Source: Circinella minor (Eukaryota > Mucoromycota > Mucoromycetes > Mucorales > Lichtheimiaceae). From it: DNA of 64,000 nucleotides. The DNA is taken from NCBI GenBank assembly GCA_016758965.1, contig JAEPRB010000012.1, positions 307,634 to 371,633 of the forward strand. The letters are read 5' to 3'. The notes below the pieces were generated by a model. That model was not told the origin of the DNA. It ran no database searches and saw only the letters and a program-made list of their open reading frames with translations. The position numbers were made by a program, and so were the translations under genes. Below are positions 1 through 10,503 of this stretch, in pieces (positions within the stretch are counted from its first letter, which is position 1; the number at the start of each line of letters is the position of its first letter).

Positions 1-288
1 TTCATTACCATTGAATATGTAATTATGTTGTTGATACAATTCATTTTTACTCATTTATTCAACTGCTAACCATGGTCCATGATATTAAACACACTTTGTT
101 GTAAATTCATTATTAATCCAATCTTTGGTTCATTACTGCTATTTGATGAGTACAGTATTGTCATTTTTATCGCTAAAAGATTAGCTTATAGTAGCAAAGC
201 TAGATTATATGAACTATCTTTTTTTTATCTTATCTGTACAGCTTAATTTAATTATAGTTATTTTTCTAGTATATTCTACATATTAGTA
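1..288. other. AT-rich intergenic DNA
   Basis: I see no coding frame, RNA gene or repeat here. It borders the presumed end of the Helitron-like relic at about 289. Confidence 0.6.
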
Positions 289-900
289 CCAGCTGCGTTT
301 CAATTGGCTAAACCGGTACAAATCCTCACATATATTGAGTACCGGTTTAGCGAATACTCACTGTAGTAGGGGACGGAGCTTCACCATAAACTATTATATT
401 ATTAGTTTTTGGAACATCATTGTCTCTTTGCTCGGAAATATTTGATGCAACTCTAATATTTGCGAAACCTATAGCTCTAGAAAGAGTTGCATACAGTTGA
501 CCAAGGGCCAAAACAAATTTATTCAAATATACACGTTCCACAGTTGATAATAGTCATTGTAACCATAGCACGTATGAAAAAATGGCGTCAGCACAAATGA
601 AGGGATATTCAACTTCTATGGTACACATGCTAATTCATATTAAATAATATCCGTCATCTTTTCGTATCCTTGCTCAATTTATCTTATGCTCCAATAATAT
701 GGTCATGTAAGCGGTAAAAAATAATTTAGCATCATTATATAATCCTTTACCAGTGTCTAGATATCGCACAAGTATTACATTCATTCTAATTTTGAGTTTT
801 AATTCATTTCTTGGCACGTACTCCACTTGTAGGAGTACTATATAAAAATTCAACAGGGTAGGTAACAGATGAATCTTCAAGCTCATCACTACGTATCAGT
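289..900 (-). mobile_element. Decayed Helitron/PIF1-like helicase C-terminus with possible 3' terminal hairpin
   Basis: Read on the minus strand, 674-889 encodes a stretch like the late part of PIF1/Helitron helicases (NELKLKIRMNVILVRYLD followed by KGLYNDAKLFF). Positions 347-541 encode the last motif (VYLNKFVLALGQLYATLSRA; compare the family's GQLYVALSR). The part between is degraded, so the two pieces do not share one frame. A perfect 13-bp inverted repeat (GCTAAACCGGTAC, 307-319 and 339-351, 19-nt loop) overlaps the stop codon. It is followed on the minus strand by 14 nt and then CTGG-T at 292-288, which fits a Helitron 3' end (hairpin, CTRR, then T). The helicase family call is established knowledge; the terminus is inference. 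No RepHUH domain is seen. Confidence 0.6.
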
Positions 901-3900
901 AATCTTATCCCTGGGGATATATGAGCTGCATTTCCCCAAAAAAGTACTGTATGTCAATCGTTGATATTGTCAAAATTAACGTCTTTTGTTTTTTTTAAGC
1001 CAGAATTATACGACCGTCATCATAGTGGATTGGATAGAATCAGAAGATCAAATTGATTAATATTGATTAAGTGTTTCTCTTATTCAATAGACAGCCTCGA
1101 TTGTTACGGTTAAGATGATTAGTCGATCCATTACATAGCTACATTGAGTTTGACGTCGTCTTTGTTATCTTTGCCATGATTTCTGTATCTCTATATTTCA
1201 GTTTAATTAAATTCATCGAGAAAAAAACGTTAAAGGCTTGAATGACCTTAACCGATCTTGAAAGTTATTTAAGTGTGTTATGATAAAGCTACTCCCTGAT
1301 TTTACACCTTTTGACATATTATGTTCAAGGAATAAAAACGTTCTTTGATTGTTGTTCAATATTTGTGCAACATTTAGAGATATGTAGACTATTATAAATA
1401 TCTTCACGACATTTAGACTATAGTATTCATAACATTACGTTGTATTTCCACGGTTCGATCCATGTTTTATACGTATCTAATTTAGCATCAACATTAACAT
1501 ACACATATATAACCAAATGATATAACAAACCGATTTGCTTCTTAACTTATATTTCTACGTACGCCTATTTACGGACAGAGCTTTTTTATGTTTATGTTTT
1601 TTTTTCACAAACAAATTAATTTCTTTTTCTTATATTTCTTTTTAATAAACAATATTTTTATTCTCCTTTTGATATTTATTCAAATATATTTTGATAAAAT
1701 GCTTTTGAATAAAGCGTGAACTCTACTTAGGAAATGATTCCAGCTCTTAATACTAAGTAGTAGGGAAAAGCTGATAGACAAAAACTCATAATAACGCACC
1801 TAAAAATACCTAACCACATTGTATAACTGGTGTTCTAGAGCCACGTTCTTTGATAAAGTAATATTTTTTTTTCCAAATCAGTTTTTTTTATTATTATTTT
1901 TCGTCTATATATATATAATATGAGCTTTATACACCGCTCACTAATTTGATTGATACTGTAAGATCCTTTCTTCCTCAAACACATTCCTAATTATCTTCTT
2001 GATGACGGTGGTGCATGGGGCCCTTGCTTGGTGAATATCCGGAAATGAATTTTCTATTATCACGAACCAAAAGACACTGTTTTGAAATTGCTTTCAATGA
2101 GCTGACCTTTGGGTCATATCAAGACGGATATAAATAAGAGGCTTAACTAATATATTATTAAACAATTCGGTTATTCAAAAAGAAATACCCAAGGCTTTTT
2201 GTCGGACAAACAGCTTCTTTTGAAGCTTGTTGCATAAACCATGCAGATACGTTTTCCTTACTGAGCTAATAGTGCGTAATATGTACATGTTTCCTAAACT
2301 GATCTATTAATTATTCGTCGATATGTGCTTCAGAATTATATTGTTGGCCACGGTCACGGTCATTTGAATTGTAGATAAGTAGTAGAGAAAGAACGTATAA
2401 GAACTATTAAAAAAACAAGTATATTAAAGATGTATACGTACTTGTATTTTTTAGAACGATGTTTAATTTTTTGTGAAATTATAAAAAAGGCCCATTGATC
2501 TAGTATATTAGCAACTTACAATATTCTATATTAATATAGTGTTATACGTAGAGTTACATTTAAGAAATATCATACGTACTAAAGATTTGTTAGTTATTAA
2601 TGTGTAGTAGAGAGTATAACATATATGATACAATGATATAATTCGTAGAAATATTATAATACATATATCATGTGGAATATGGCACGATAGTGAAAAGTAC
2701 GTATGATGTAAACATCTTTTTTACAGATATAAAACACACCTCAATACGTCATATAGATATTTACTACGTACTTGATTCAGTATTATAAAGCAAATAAATA
2801 GTTTTATAGATTGGATGCTTTCGTGCGATATATCATTATTGTTATTATACCCTTTAAAAACATTTAATTCGTTCTTAATATTCGATAATTTTTACACACT
2901 TGAAAATAAGCAAGACTCTACTGTAGCAATACCCTACATCAAATAAAGACAAGCATCATGCGAATAGCACTTGTTGAATATAACAAGATACGTAAATAAA
3001 ATTGTAAATTCTTTTTATTGTATTATTATCCTCAATCGAGCAGTGGGTTGATGAATAGCCTCCCCAAATTATTTTTCGCCGTTAACAATGGGTCAATATG
3101 ACAATTATTAGATGATGAACATGTATACGTACAGGTAGATCACTTTCTTTAATAGTTTAACAAATTATTTAAGTTGTAACTTTTATATTTTACCTATTGT
3201 ATTCTTATTAATAGTCGGTAATAAAGTAATGAGATATGGATATTTTAATAAATTGGAAAGTAAATATGATATACAATGGTTTGGGTAAAATATATAAAAA
3301 CGATGGGCATCCATAGGTAGTTAAATAAAGTAAAAGATAAAAGAAAAGAGTAATATAACAAGCTAATACGTACTTTACTACGGTACATACTATACAAAAT
3401 GGTTAACTAATAGTGAAAAATCCGGTATATAATATTAGGGTGACCCAACAATACATAATATACAAAAACGTTTTTGTTTCGGAGTAATGCACAATAAAAA
3501 AAGAATAGTAAACCGGTAATGTCTATGGAAAGAATGGCGTTACTACTGATAAGTATTGTACGTAGTAAATAAAAAAGGTCATACAGCCAAACTAGTAATT
3601 AGATGCAAACAAGTATAATTTATATTTCTCCATGTAATAAAAGAAAATAACAAAGCAAAACACAGAAAGAATACAAACTCATATGCTCTATTGTCAATAT
3701 AAATAAACATCATGGTAATGCATAATAAAATGAGTAAACAAAAAAAAAATAGGGGACACACATATATAGAAGAGTAGAAATGAGGAATTAATCACACCAT
3801 CTTATCCAATTACTAGTTTTGGCTGCTGCACGTAATGCATCTTTATTTTTGTTTTTTGAACAACATGATAGTTGATTTTTCACCCGGTGTTGTAAGGTTG

Positions 3901-4229
3901 AAAATAACGACCGTGCGTGAATAATTCAAAACTCAATATGTAGTAAAAAAAACAACCAATTTCTTAATTGACACTTACCAATTGAATCCTTATCTTGATA
4001 TATAATTTCATATGCGCATACTTATCTATTTCTTTAAAGGATAACAGTCACCAAGCAACACTCGATTCCTTAATAACTATTTCTTTCGGTAACACTCCAC
4101 CCAGTAACTATTTCTTTTACCACCTATTTCTGTTTCTCAGTAACACTTTACCTGCCAACTGCTCTTTTTATCGCTTAATCTCTTTAGCAACTCTTTTTTT
4201 AATTACTATTATAATATCTTTCCTCAGTC
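901..4229. other. Long AT-rich intergenic region
   Basis: There is no supportable gene in these 3.3 kb. Short open frames are low-complexity and show no family resemblance. The region is unusually dense in the palindrome TACGTA (near 1471, 1556, 2436, 2549, 2572, 2698, 2768, 2991, 3127, 3366 and 3557). Confidence 0.6.
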
Positions 4230-6253
4230 ATGTATTTTCCTCACTTTCAAGGTATGTTGACATTAAGAACTATCAAGGCCATCGCGTGATAAAATGTATA
4301 CGTAGCTAATTTACTGTTATAGAAATTGTTGACTATCTATTGGTGCTCAAGGATAAGGATATACCTATTACATTTCAGAAATTTTTACACGACAAACAAG
4401 ATTTTGTTGTTGAACATACAAATAGCGAAGAATGTGCAAATATTGTACATCTGTGGACTTCACGATTTGGAGCCGCAGCAAAAGCTGCAAACGTTGAGTT
4501 GGTACGGGCTTTTTATTTTTAGCCTTGACTTATTTTTTTGAGTTTTCGTTCACCAAATTGAATAATTTTAATGAATCACTTAACGCGGTCATGTTGCTCG
4601 TATTTTATATCTTTTTTTAGAAGAAGGAAGCAATGAAGAAGGTTGATTGGGCATCAGTGCTTTCCCGTGTTCTAACAAAGGTCACCAAAGACCCGTCAAA
4701 TATTATCAACAACAACAACAAAAACAACAAAAATATTAGTCGAAGTGGTTCATGTGGAGAAAGTTCCCAAAAAAGCTCATCAACAAAAAGCTCCTGCGGT
4801 AAACTCACAGAGACCGACAAGCAATTTGTAAAAAATTCTTATAGCAATTTACACTATCCAAAGTGGAAATTGTCAACCGGAAAAATTGTGGAAGATGAAA
4901 TGGAAAAGTTGGCAATAAAGAGCGAATATGAACAGTATGTAATTTTACGTACTATACTTTATTTATAAATAATCAATACCTATAATATATCATATGAATT
5001 AATTCATACTTTCTCATGATTTTTTAGTCTTTCGCATTCTATCATTATGGACCCAAATGACAAGATATCATGGTCAAACTACTTTACCGAAGCTGAATTA
5101 GATGAAATTCGCGATCATTACGTCCCTTCCCTTGAACCTTTCCCTCCCGAACTCCAGAAATACATAGATCAATATCAAAACATTGTAAGTACTTGGCGGT
5201 GTATATGTAATCAATTTTTTATTTATTTTGAATAACTATTTTCTAACATTCGTTTTGCATAAATTAATAGGCCGACCTTGACCAACTCATAGACATATCG
5301 CTTTTAAAATCATATCATCCCAAGAAGCAACCCGATTTACATTGGATCAGCAAGACTGTCCGTGATGTTCTTGACTTATATGTTTACAATTACAACTTCT
5401 ACAACAAAACCGAAAATGATATCGTACGTCGAGTTTGGTCTTTTCTTGAAACATCATTCGATGCAACTGAGTTAGAAGTAACCTGGTACGTTGTTCGTAT
5501 TTTATGTATTATATATATACAATAGCTTAATTGTGTATTTTATCAACTTCCAATAATTGTAGTGGTGAAAAGGCAAGCCGTGCGTCAAGTGAGAGCAAGA
5601 ATGATGAACGATCAATCTCCGGCAGTGATCCGTTAGCTCGCCATATTTGCGGTAATAAAATGGATATGATTATTGCCAACACCACAAATGAGTACGGCTG
5701 TGGTGAAGCTGGCTTAACTGGAGGCACAACATCAACAAAATGGATCAATGAGTATACAATTAAAGTACCAAAGACATTGAAGGATATGGCATGGAGGATT
5801 TCTAAGCGTGCGCCATCAAACAGTTTGAAAGTTGTCGTGGCAGCTTATATTATTAATGGTATGAAAAAAAATGAAATCGAAAACAGTAATGAATAATAAC
5901 AGAAACAAAAGATAACTAATGACTAACACAAAACAATATATTATATAGGTTTGCAAATGGCTGTGCGTGTATTGGACAACCCACAAGGAAACGTTAGTCG
6001 TGTTCTATCCCTTGGTCCAATGGATTTCCCTACTTCACCTGCCGACTTTTATCCTTTAATTCTTCCTTTAATTACGATCACATGGCAAATCAAAAAACTT
6101 CTCGAAAAAACATCATCATCACAGATCGACAGTGCCTCAGTGCATATACCAACTTTTAAAGATCCATCAAAACAACCAACTATTTCACGAAGTATGCCAT
6201 TCAAAAAAAGCACCAAAAGAAAGCACATTGATTCCGAAACCTATCCACATTAA
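4230..6253 (+). CDS. Uncharacterised protein of a fungal lineage-type family, 7 exons
   Basis: Gene model: exons 4230-4251, 4323-4501, 4621-4934, 5028-5184, 5271-5485, 5563-5858 and 5949-6253, giving 495 residues. All six introns (71-119 nt) are GT-AG and every junction keeps frame; intron 1 has a clear CTAAT branch site. I do not recognise a named domain. The first half carries an Asn/Lys/Ser-rich stretch (about residues 85-130). The central core (about 290-400) has a segment reading GNKMDMIIANTTNEYGCGEA, followed by an amphipathic KTLKDM segment and a hydrophobic strand. That layout resembles repeat-family proteins of Mucoromycota of unknown function, and the D...GEAG pattern loosely recalls PD-(D/E)XK nuclease cores (inference only). 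The C-terminus is basic (STKRKH). The start is the least certain part: exon 1 codes for only seven residues plus one base. Partial copies of its 3' end lie at 12.7 and 13.9 kb. Confidence 0.75.
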
Positions 6254-6545
6254 CACTCATGCGATCATCTGCAAATTATACCGTCTTCACAACTATCTAT
6301 ACACACCGCTTATTTCTTTCAATAATTTTCTTTGACACATTATACACATAATTATCTTCTCTCTCTCTCTCTCTCTCTCTCTGTATATAATAATAATAAT
6401 TCTTAAAGATAAACTGCTAGCAGCATCACATAAATAAAAGCATAATCGTATCGGCTTATATTTTCAACATCATCATTCGAAAAACTTGCAGGTGTAAAAT
6501 AATAAAATTTATTTCTCATCTGATAGCTATTTCATTTTTAATAAA
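6091..6545 (+). repeat. Locally duplicated segment: 3' end and flank of the preceding gene (reference copy)
   Basis: The last 55 or so codons and about 110 bp of flank (6091-6360) recur at 13866-14130. The CT tract and following 160 bp (6355-6545, continuing after the inserted element at 7315-7350) recur at 12674-12922. Similarity is high by eye, including the exact start of the CT run and the motif AAACTGCTAGCA. This makes 6091-7350 the intact reference for two displaced partial copies. Confidence 0.8.
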
Positions 6546-6581
6546 CTATAAATATGTATAGAAAGTACCAAACATCACATA

Positions 6582-7314
6582 CCGTCACCGCTCGATATAA
6601 CGATACACCCCGTCAGACCAAAAGTGTATCGTTATATCGAATTATCGCATATCGAATTCTTGATCTGAGTTATAATGATCCGATAAATGTCATCCATGTG
6701 TACTTGGCCTCATTTGTATCTATATGTGTTGCAAAAAGACTAAACTCTAGAACTTTATATTGTCCATACTATAAATAAGCTATTATAATATATCAATTCT
6801 TTTTTTTCTTTGCATACTTTTTTTTAGTATTAAATATGTCTTGTTGTATTAGTTCTAATTGAATTAGAACCAGATCATCGCATATCATTAATGCTGATGG
6901 TCCATAAGAAAAAATGAATGCGAATACCATACTATAATAAGCATCAAAAACTGTCTATTGTTTATAAAGCCATGAAAAATGGCAAAGAACAAGTTGGATC
7001 TACATAGTTGGCAAAAAACAATCTGATTTTTACAAGAAAGAAGCATAAGCAAAATATCGCTGATTTTTTTAGTAAAGACAATGCTTGAAGATAAATTTGA
7101 TGTTCAGATTATTAAATTGCTTAACAAAAAAGTTTAAAAACTAAAGTTAAAAGGTCAAAAAATGCCCATCAAACTAGTATTATTTCCTTTTTAAAAAAAA
7201 TAAACGATATCTTTGCTAAAACCCTATCGGATATCGTTATATAAAATTAACGATATTTCCCTGCTTAATCTGTCGTGGACCCCAAAACCCTATCGTTATA
7301 TCGAGCGGTGACTG
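6582..7314. mobile_element. 733-bp TA-flanked inverted-repeat element (Tc1/mariner-type MITE or relic)
   Basis: The element is bounded by TA on both sides (6580-6581 and 7315-7316). Its terminal inverted repeats read CCGTCACCGCTCGATATAAC at the left and the complement of CAGTCACCGCTCGATATAAC at the right. A related empty site exists at about 12870, where the flanking sequences are contiguous, so this is a real insertion. Near the left end a 17-bp inverted repeat (6593-6609 with 6624-6640) can form a hairpin. Inside, around 6945-7085, a plus-strand frame reads KLSIVYKAMKNGKEQVGS, weakly like the N-terminal helix-turn-helix of pogo/Tc1-type transposases, but stops interrupt it. TA target use and the CAGT start fit the Tc1/mariner superfamily; non-autonomous status is inference. 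Confidence 0.85.
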
Positions 7315-7350
7315 TATATATATTTTCCATTAAGAAAAAAAAAGGTTAGG

Positions 7351-8465
7351 TACTGTATAATAATTCACTTAATCACGATAAGTCAAAAAAAAACTGGCAT
7401 ATATCTCTTTATCCCAGATGAAATAAAAAATCAAATTTAAAATACGATGTACGTTACATAGGTGAACAGACTTCAGTTCTAAAAAGGAAACTGAGTAGAA
7501 TCGCATAACGATGTCGTGCGCTCCATCAACTTTAAATAAAAAGAATAAAAGAGCATCATGGCTAAGCCCAATATACAGCGTTGGAAGATCATGCAAAATA
7601 TAAACGAACGACGATTTTGAAAATGGGACCCATTTTCCAAATTGAACACTTGAATAGAATTAATCCTTTACAAATCTTGAAAAATTGAAACACACTTCTA
7701 ACCGAATTTAAGCTATCATCCTCACCTAAAAATAGGATGACTATGAATTTAAGTTAATATTTAAAAAAGGCATTTTTTTGGTACTACTGTAATACGTATG
7801 TTTATATTTTTATATTTACAGCTACCACCAACAATGATAGAACTGGCCTTTTCCAAAAATATATATATACGATAGGAGGGTCCATAAAAATATGTTTTTA
7901 TCAAGAATGAATATCTCAGAGATATTAGCAAGCTGTTCGACACCATCGCATCGACTGGTGATGACTACTCAATCAAGAAAATTTGAATCGAATCAATACT
8001 CTACTACATATCCCCCTCCTTTCCTTATTATTTTTTCCTAACAGCCTTTTACACGCATTAACACTTTACACATTACAGCTACCGATTCCCTTTTTATGCG
8101 AAAAGAAAGACATAATTTTTGTTTATTTATTCTTTCTTTTATTATAATAATAATTGATGATTTATATACATTTGCCATTTACTAATGATTTTGAATTCAA
8201 AAGAGTCGAGTTGTTATTATACTGTATAATGAACATTCAGAGGTCATGTTTCGCGAGTGTATTACTGACTCGCATCCCTAATGAGTTATATAGTACATTA
8301 TCAATTTTTCCCATTAGTTATCGTGCGAAAGTTATAATATACAATATCAAACGGTTAGTTCTAAAAAAGTCATATACAATTGCAAAATAATAGACACTTA
8401 CTTAACGACTAAACTACATCAGTAATCAATACTTTGCTGGTAATACCATGAGAGTAATCAAAAAC
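7351..8465. other. Intergenic DNA without recognised features
   Basis: About 1.1 kb of AT-rich sequence. Open frames on both strands are short and lack family resemblance. No tRNA-like or repeat structure was noticed. Confidence 0.55.
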
Positions 8466-10016
8466 TAGAATCACCAGTGTCTCGCCTTGATTTAGATCCC
8501 ATTGTGCAAACCAGTTAGTACTTTGCATAGACCCACAAGGAGTAGAACATTTCCACCCTGGTCATCCCACAACGGCACCCAAAAGATGAAAAGCCAAAAG
8601 AAAGGACCAGAATCACCAGTGTCTCGCCTTGATTTAGATGTCATTGTGCAAATCAGTTAGTACTTTGCATAGACTCACAAGGAGTAGAACATTTCCACCC
8701 TGATCATCCCACAACAACACCCAAAAGATGAAAAAGCCAAAAGAACCAAAAGAAAGGACCAGTGTCTCGCCTTGATTTAGATGCCATTGTGCAAACCAGT
8801 TAGTACTTTGCATAGACCCACAAGGAGTAGAACATTTCCACCCTGATCATCCCACAACAACACCCAAAAGATGAAAAAGCCAAAGAACCAAAAGAAAGGA
8901 CCAGTGTCTCGCCTTGATTTAGATGCCATTGTGCAAACCAGTTAGTACTTTGCATAGACCCACAAGGAGTAGAACATTTCCACCCTGGTCATCCCACAAC
9001 GGCACCCAAAAGATGAAATGCCAAAAGAAAGGACCAGTGTCTCGCCTTGATTTAGATGCCATTGTGCAAACCAGTTAGTACTTTGCATAGACCCACAAGG
9101 AGTAGAACATTTCCACCCTGGTCATCCCACAGCGGCACCCAAAAGATGAAATGCCAAAAGAAAGGACCAGTGTCTCGCCTTGATTTAGATGCCATTGTGC
9201 AAACCAGTTAGTACTTTGCATAGACCCACAAGGAGTAGAACATTTCCACCCTGGTCATCCCACAACGGCACCCAAAAGATGAAATGCCAAAAGAAAGGAC
9301 CAGTGTCTCGCCTTGATTTAGATGCCATTGTGCAAACCAGTTAGTACTTTGCATAGACCCACAAGGAGTAGAACATTTCCACCCTGGTCATCCCACAGCG
9401 GCACCCAAAAGATGAAAAGCCAAAAGAAAGGACCAGAATCACCAGTGTCTCGCCTTGATTTAGATGTCATTGTGCAAATCAGTTAGTACTTTGCATAGAC
9501 TCACAAGGAGTAGAACATTTCCACCCTGATCATCCCACAACAACACCCAAAAGATGAAAAAGCCAAAAAGANNNNNNNNNNNNNNNNNNNNNNNNNNNNN
9601 NNNNNNNNNNNNNNNNNNNNNNNNNNNNNNNNNNNNNNNNNNNNNNNNNNNNNNNNNNNNNNNNNNNNNNNNNNNNNNNNNNNNNNNNNNNNNNNNNNNN
9701 NNNNNNNNNNNNNNNNNNNNNNNNNNNNNNNNNNNNNNNNNNNNNNNNNNNNNNNNNNNNNNNNNNNNNNNNNNNNNNNNNNNNNNNNNNNNNNNNNNNN
9801 NNNNNNNNNNNNNNNNNNNNNNNNNNNNNNNNNNNNNNNNNNNNNNNNNNAAGAAAGGACCAGTGTCTCGCCTTGATTTAGATGCCATTGTGCAAACCAG
9901 TTAGTACTTTGCATAGACCCACAAGGAGTAGAACATTTCCACCCTGGTCATCCCACAACGGCACCCAAAAGATGAAAAGCCAAAAGAAAGGACCAGAATC
10001 ACCAGTGTCTTGCCTT
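8466..10016. repeat. Satellite/minisatellite array, 133- and 142-bp units, with assembly gap
   Basis: The motif GTGTCTCGCCTTGATTTAG begins at 8477, 8619, 8762, 8904, 9037, 9170, 9303, 9445 and 9863, with a variant at 10005. Spacings are 142, 143, 142, 133, 133, 133 and 142, then the gap, then 142. The long unit has about 9 extra bases (AGAATCACC or an extra AGAACCAAA) next to the junction. Unit lengths of both 133 and 142 and frequent stops argue against a protein repeat. Variants cluster: units with a GGTCATCCCACAACGG core are 133 bp, and those with GATCATCCCACAACAA are 142-143 bp. The final unit is truncated at 10016. The array ends 0.5 kb upstream of an F-box gene. Confidence 0.95.
9572..9850. 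other. Assembly gap (279 N) inside the satellite array
   Basis: A run of N between two array units. The distance across it (9445 to 9863, 418 bp) equals 142+143+133, so the assigned length accommodates exactly three missing units. Confidence 0.98.
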
Positions 10017-10503
10017 TCACCCGCATGTACACATCAGCCTTCAACAGACGGGATGGGGAATTAGAATTAGTAAAGGATACAATTAAAACAAGAACAAAAG
10101 TGAATATAAATGAAAAACAAGACACAGAAATAGATGCTTTATTCTTCTTCAACACACAAGCACACAAAACCAGATTCCAAATAATAAAGACATTTTACCT
10201 CGTGAAGTGTTAAGCGCAAAAAAAATACGCTCATCAACTTGTGTCATCAATCGTTTCCAACTATAGATGTTTGTCGTCAAGTAGAGATTAGACGTATTAT
10301 TGTAGTTTGTTTTTTCTTTTTGTCTCAAATGGGGCGGCGGGTTATACTTACTGCTCAATAATTTTGTGAAGTGACTGCCGTTTGGTGAGAGTGCATCAGA
10401 GTGCAGAACGACATACAAAGTGTACCTTACAGAAGCTTTTTTTGTTAACTTGTTGCTTGTTGTTACTAAAATAAAGGAGTGTCTCCACAGCCTCATATAT
10501 ACA

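Noticed and set aside
1440..1475. GGTTCGATCC, like a tRNA T-loop
   Set aside because: No acceptor stem, anticodon arm or A-box could be found around it on either strand.
8466..10016. CRISPR array or protein-coding tandem repeat
   Set aside because: Units are 133-143 bp with no distinct spacers; both unit lengths and stop codons exclude a continuous repeat protein.
10010..10213. 67-codon frame just after the satellite array
   Set aside because: Coding-like in composition but begins inside the last satellite unit, and has no family match or splice link to the F-box gene.
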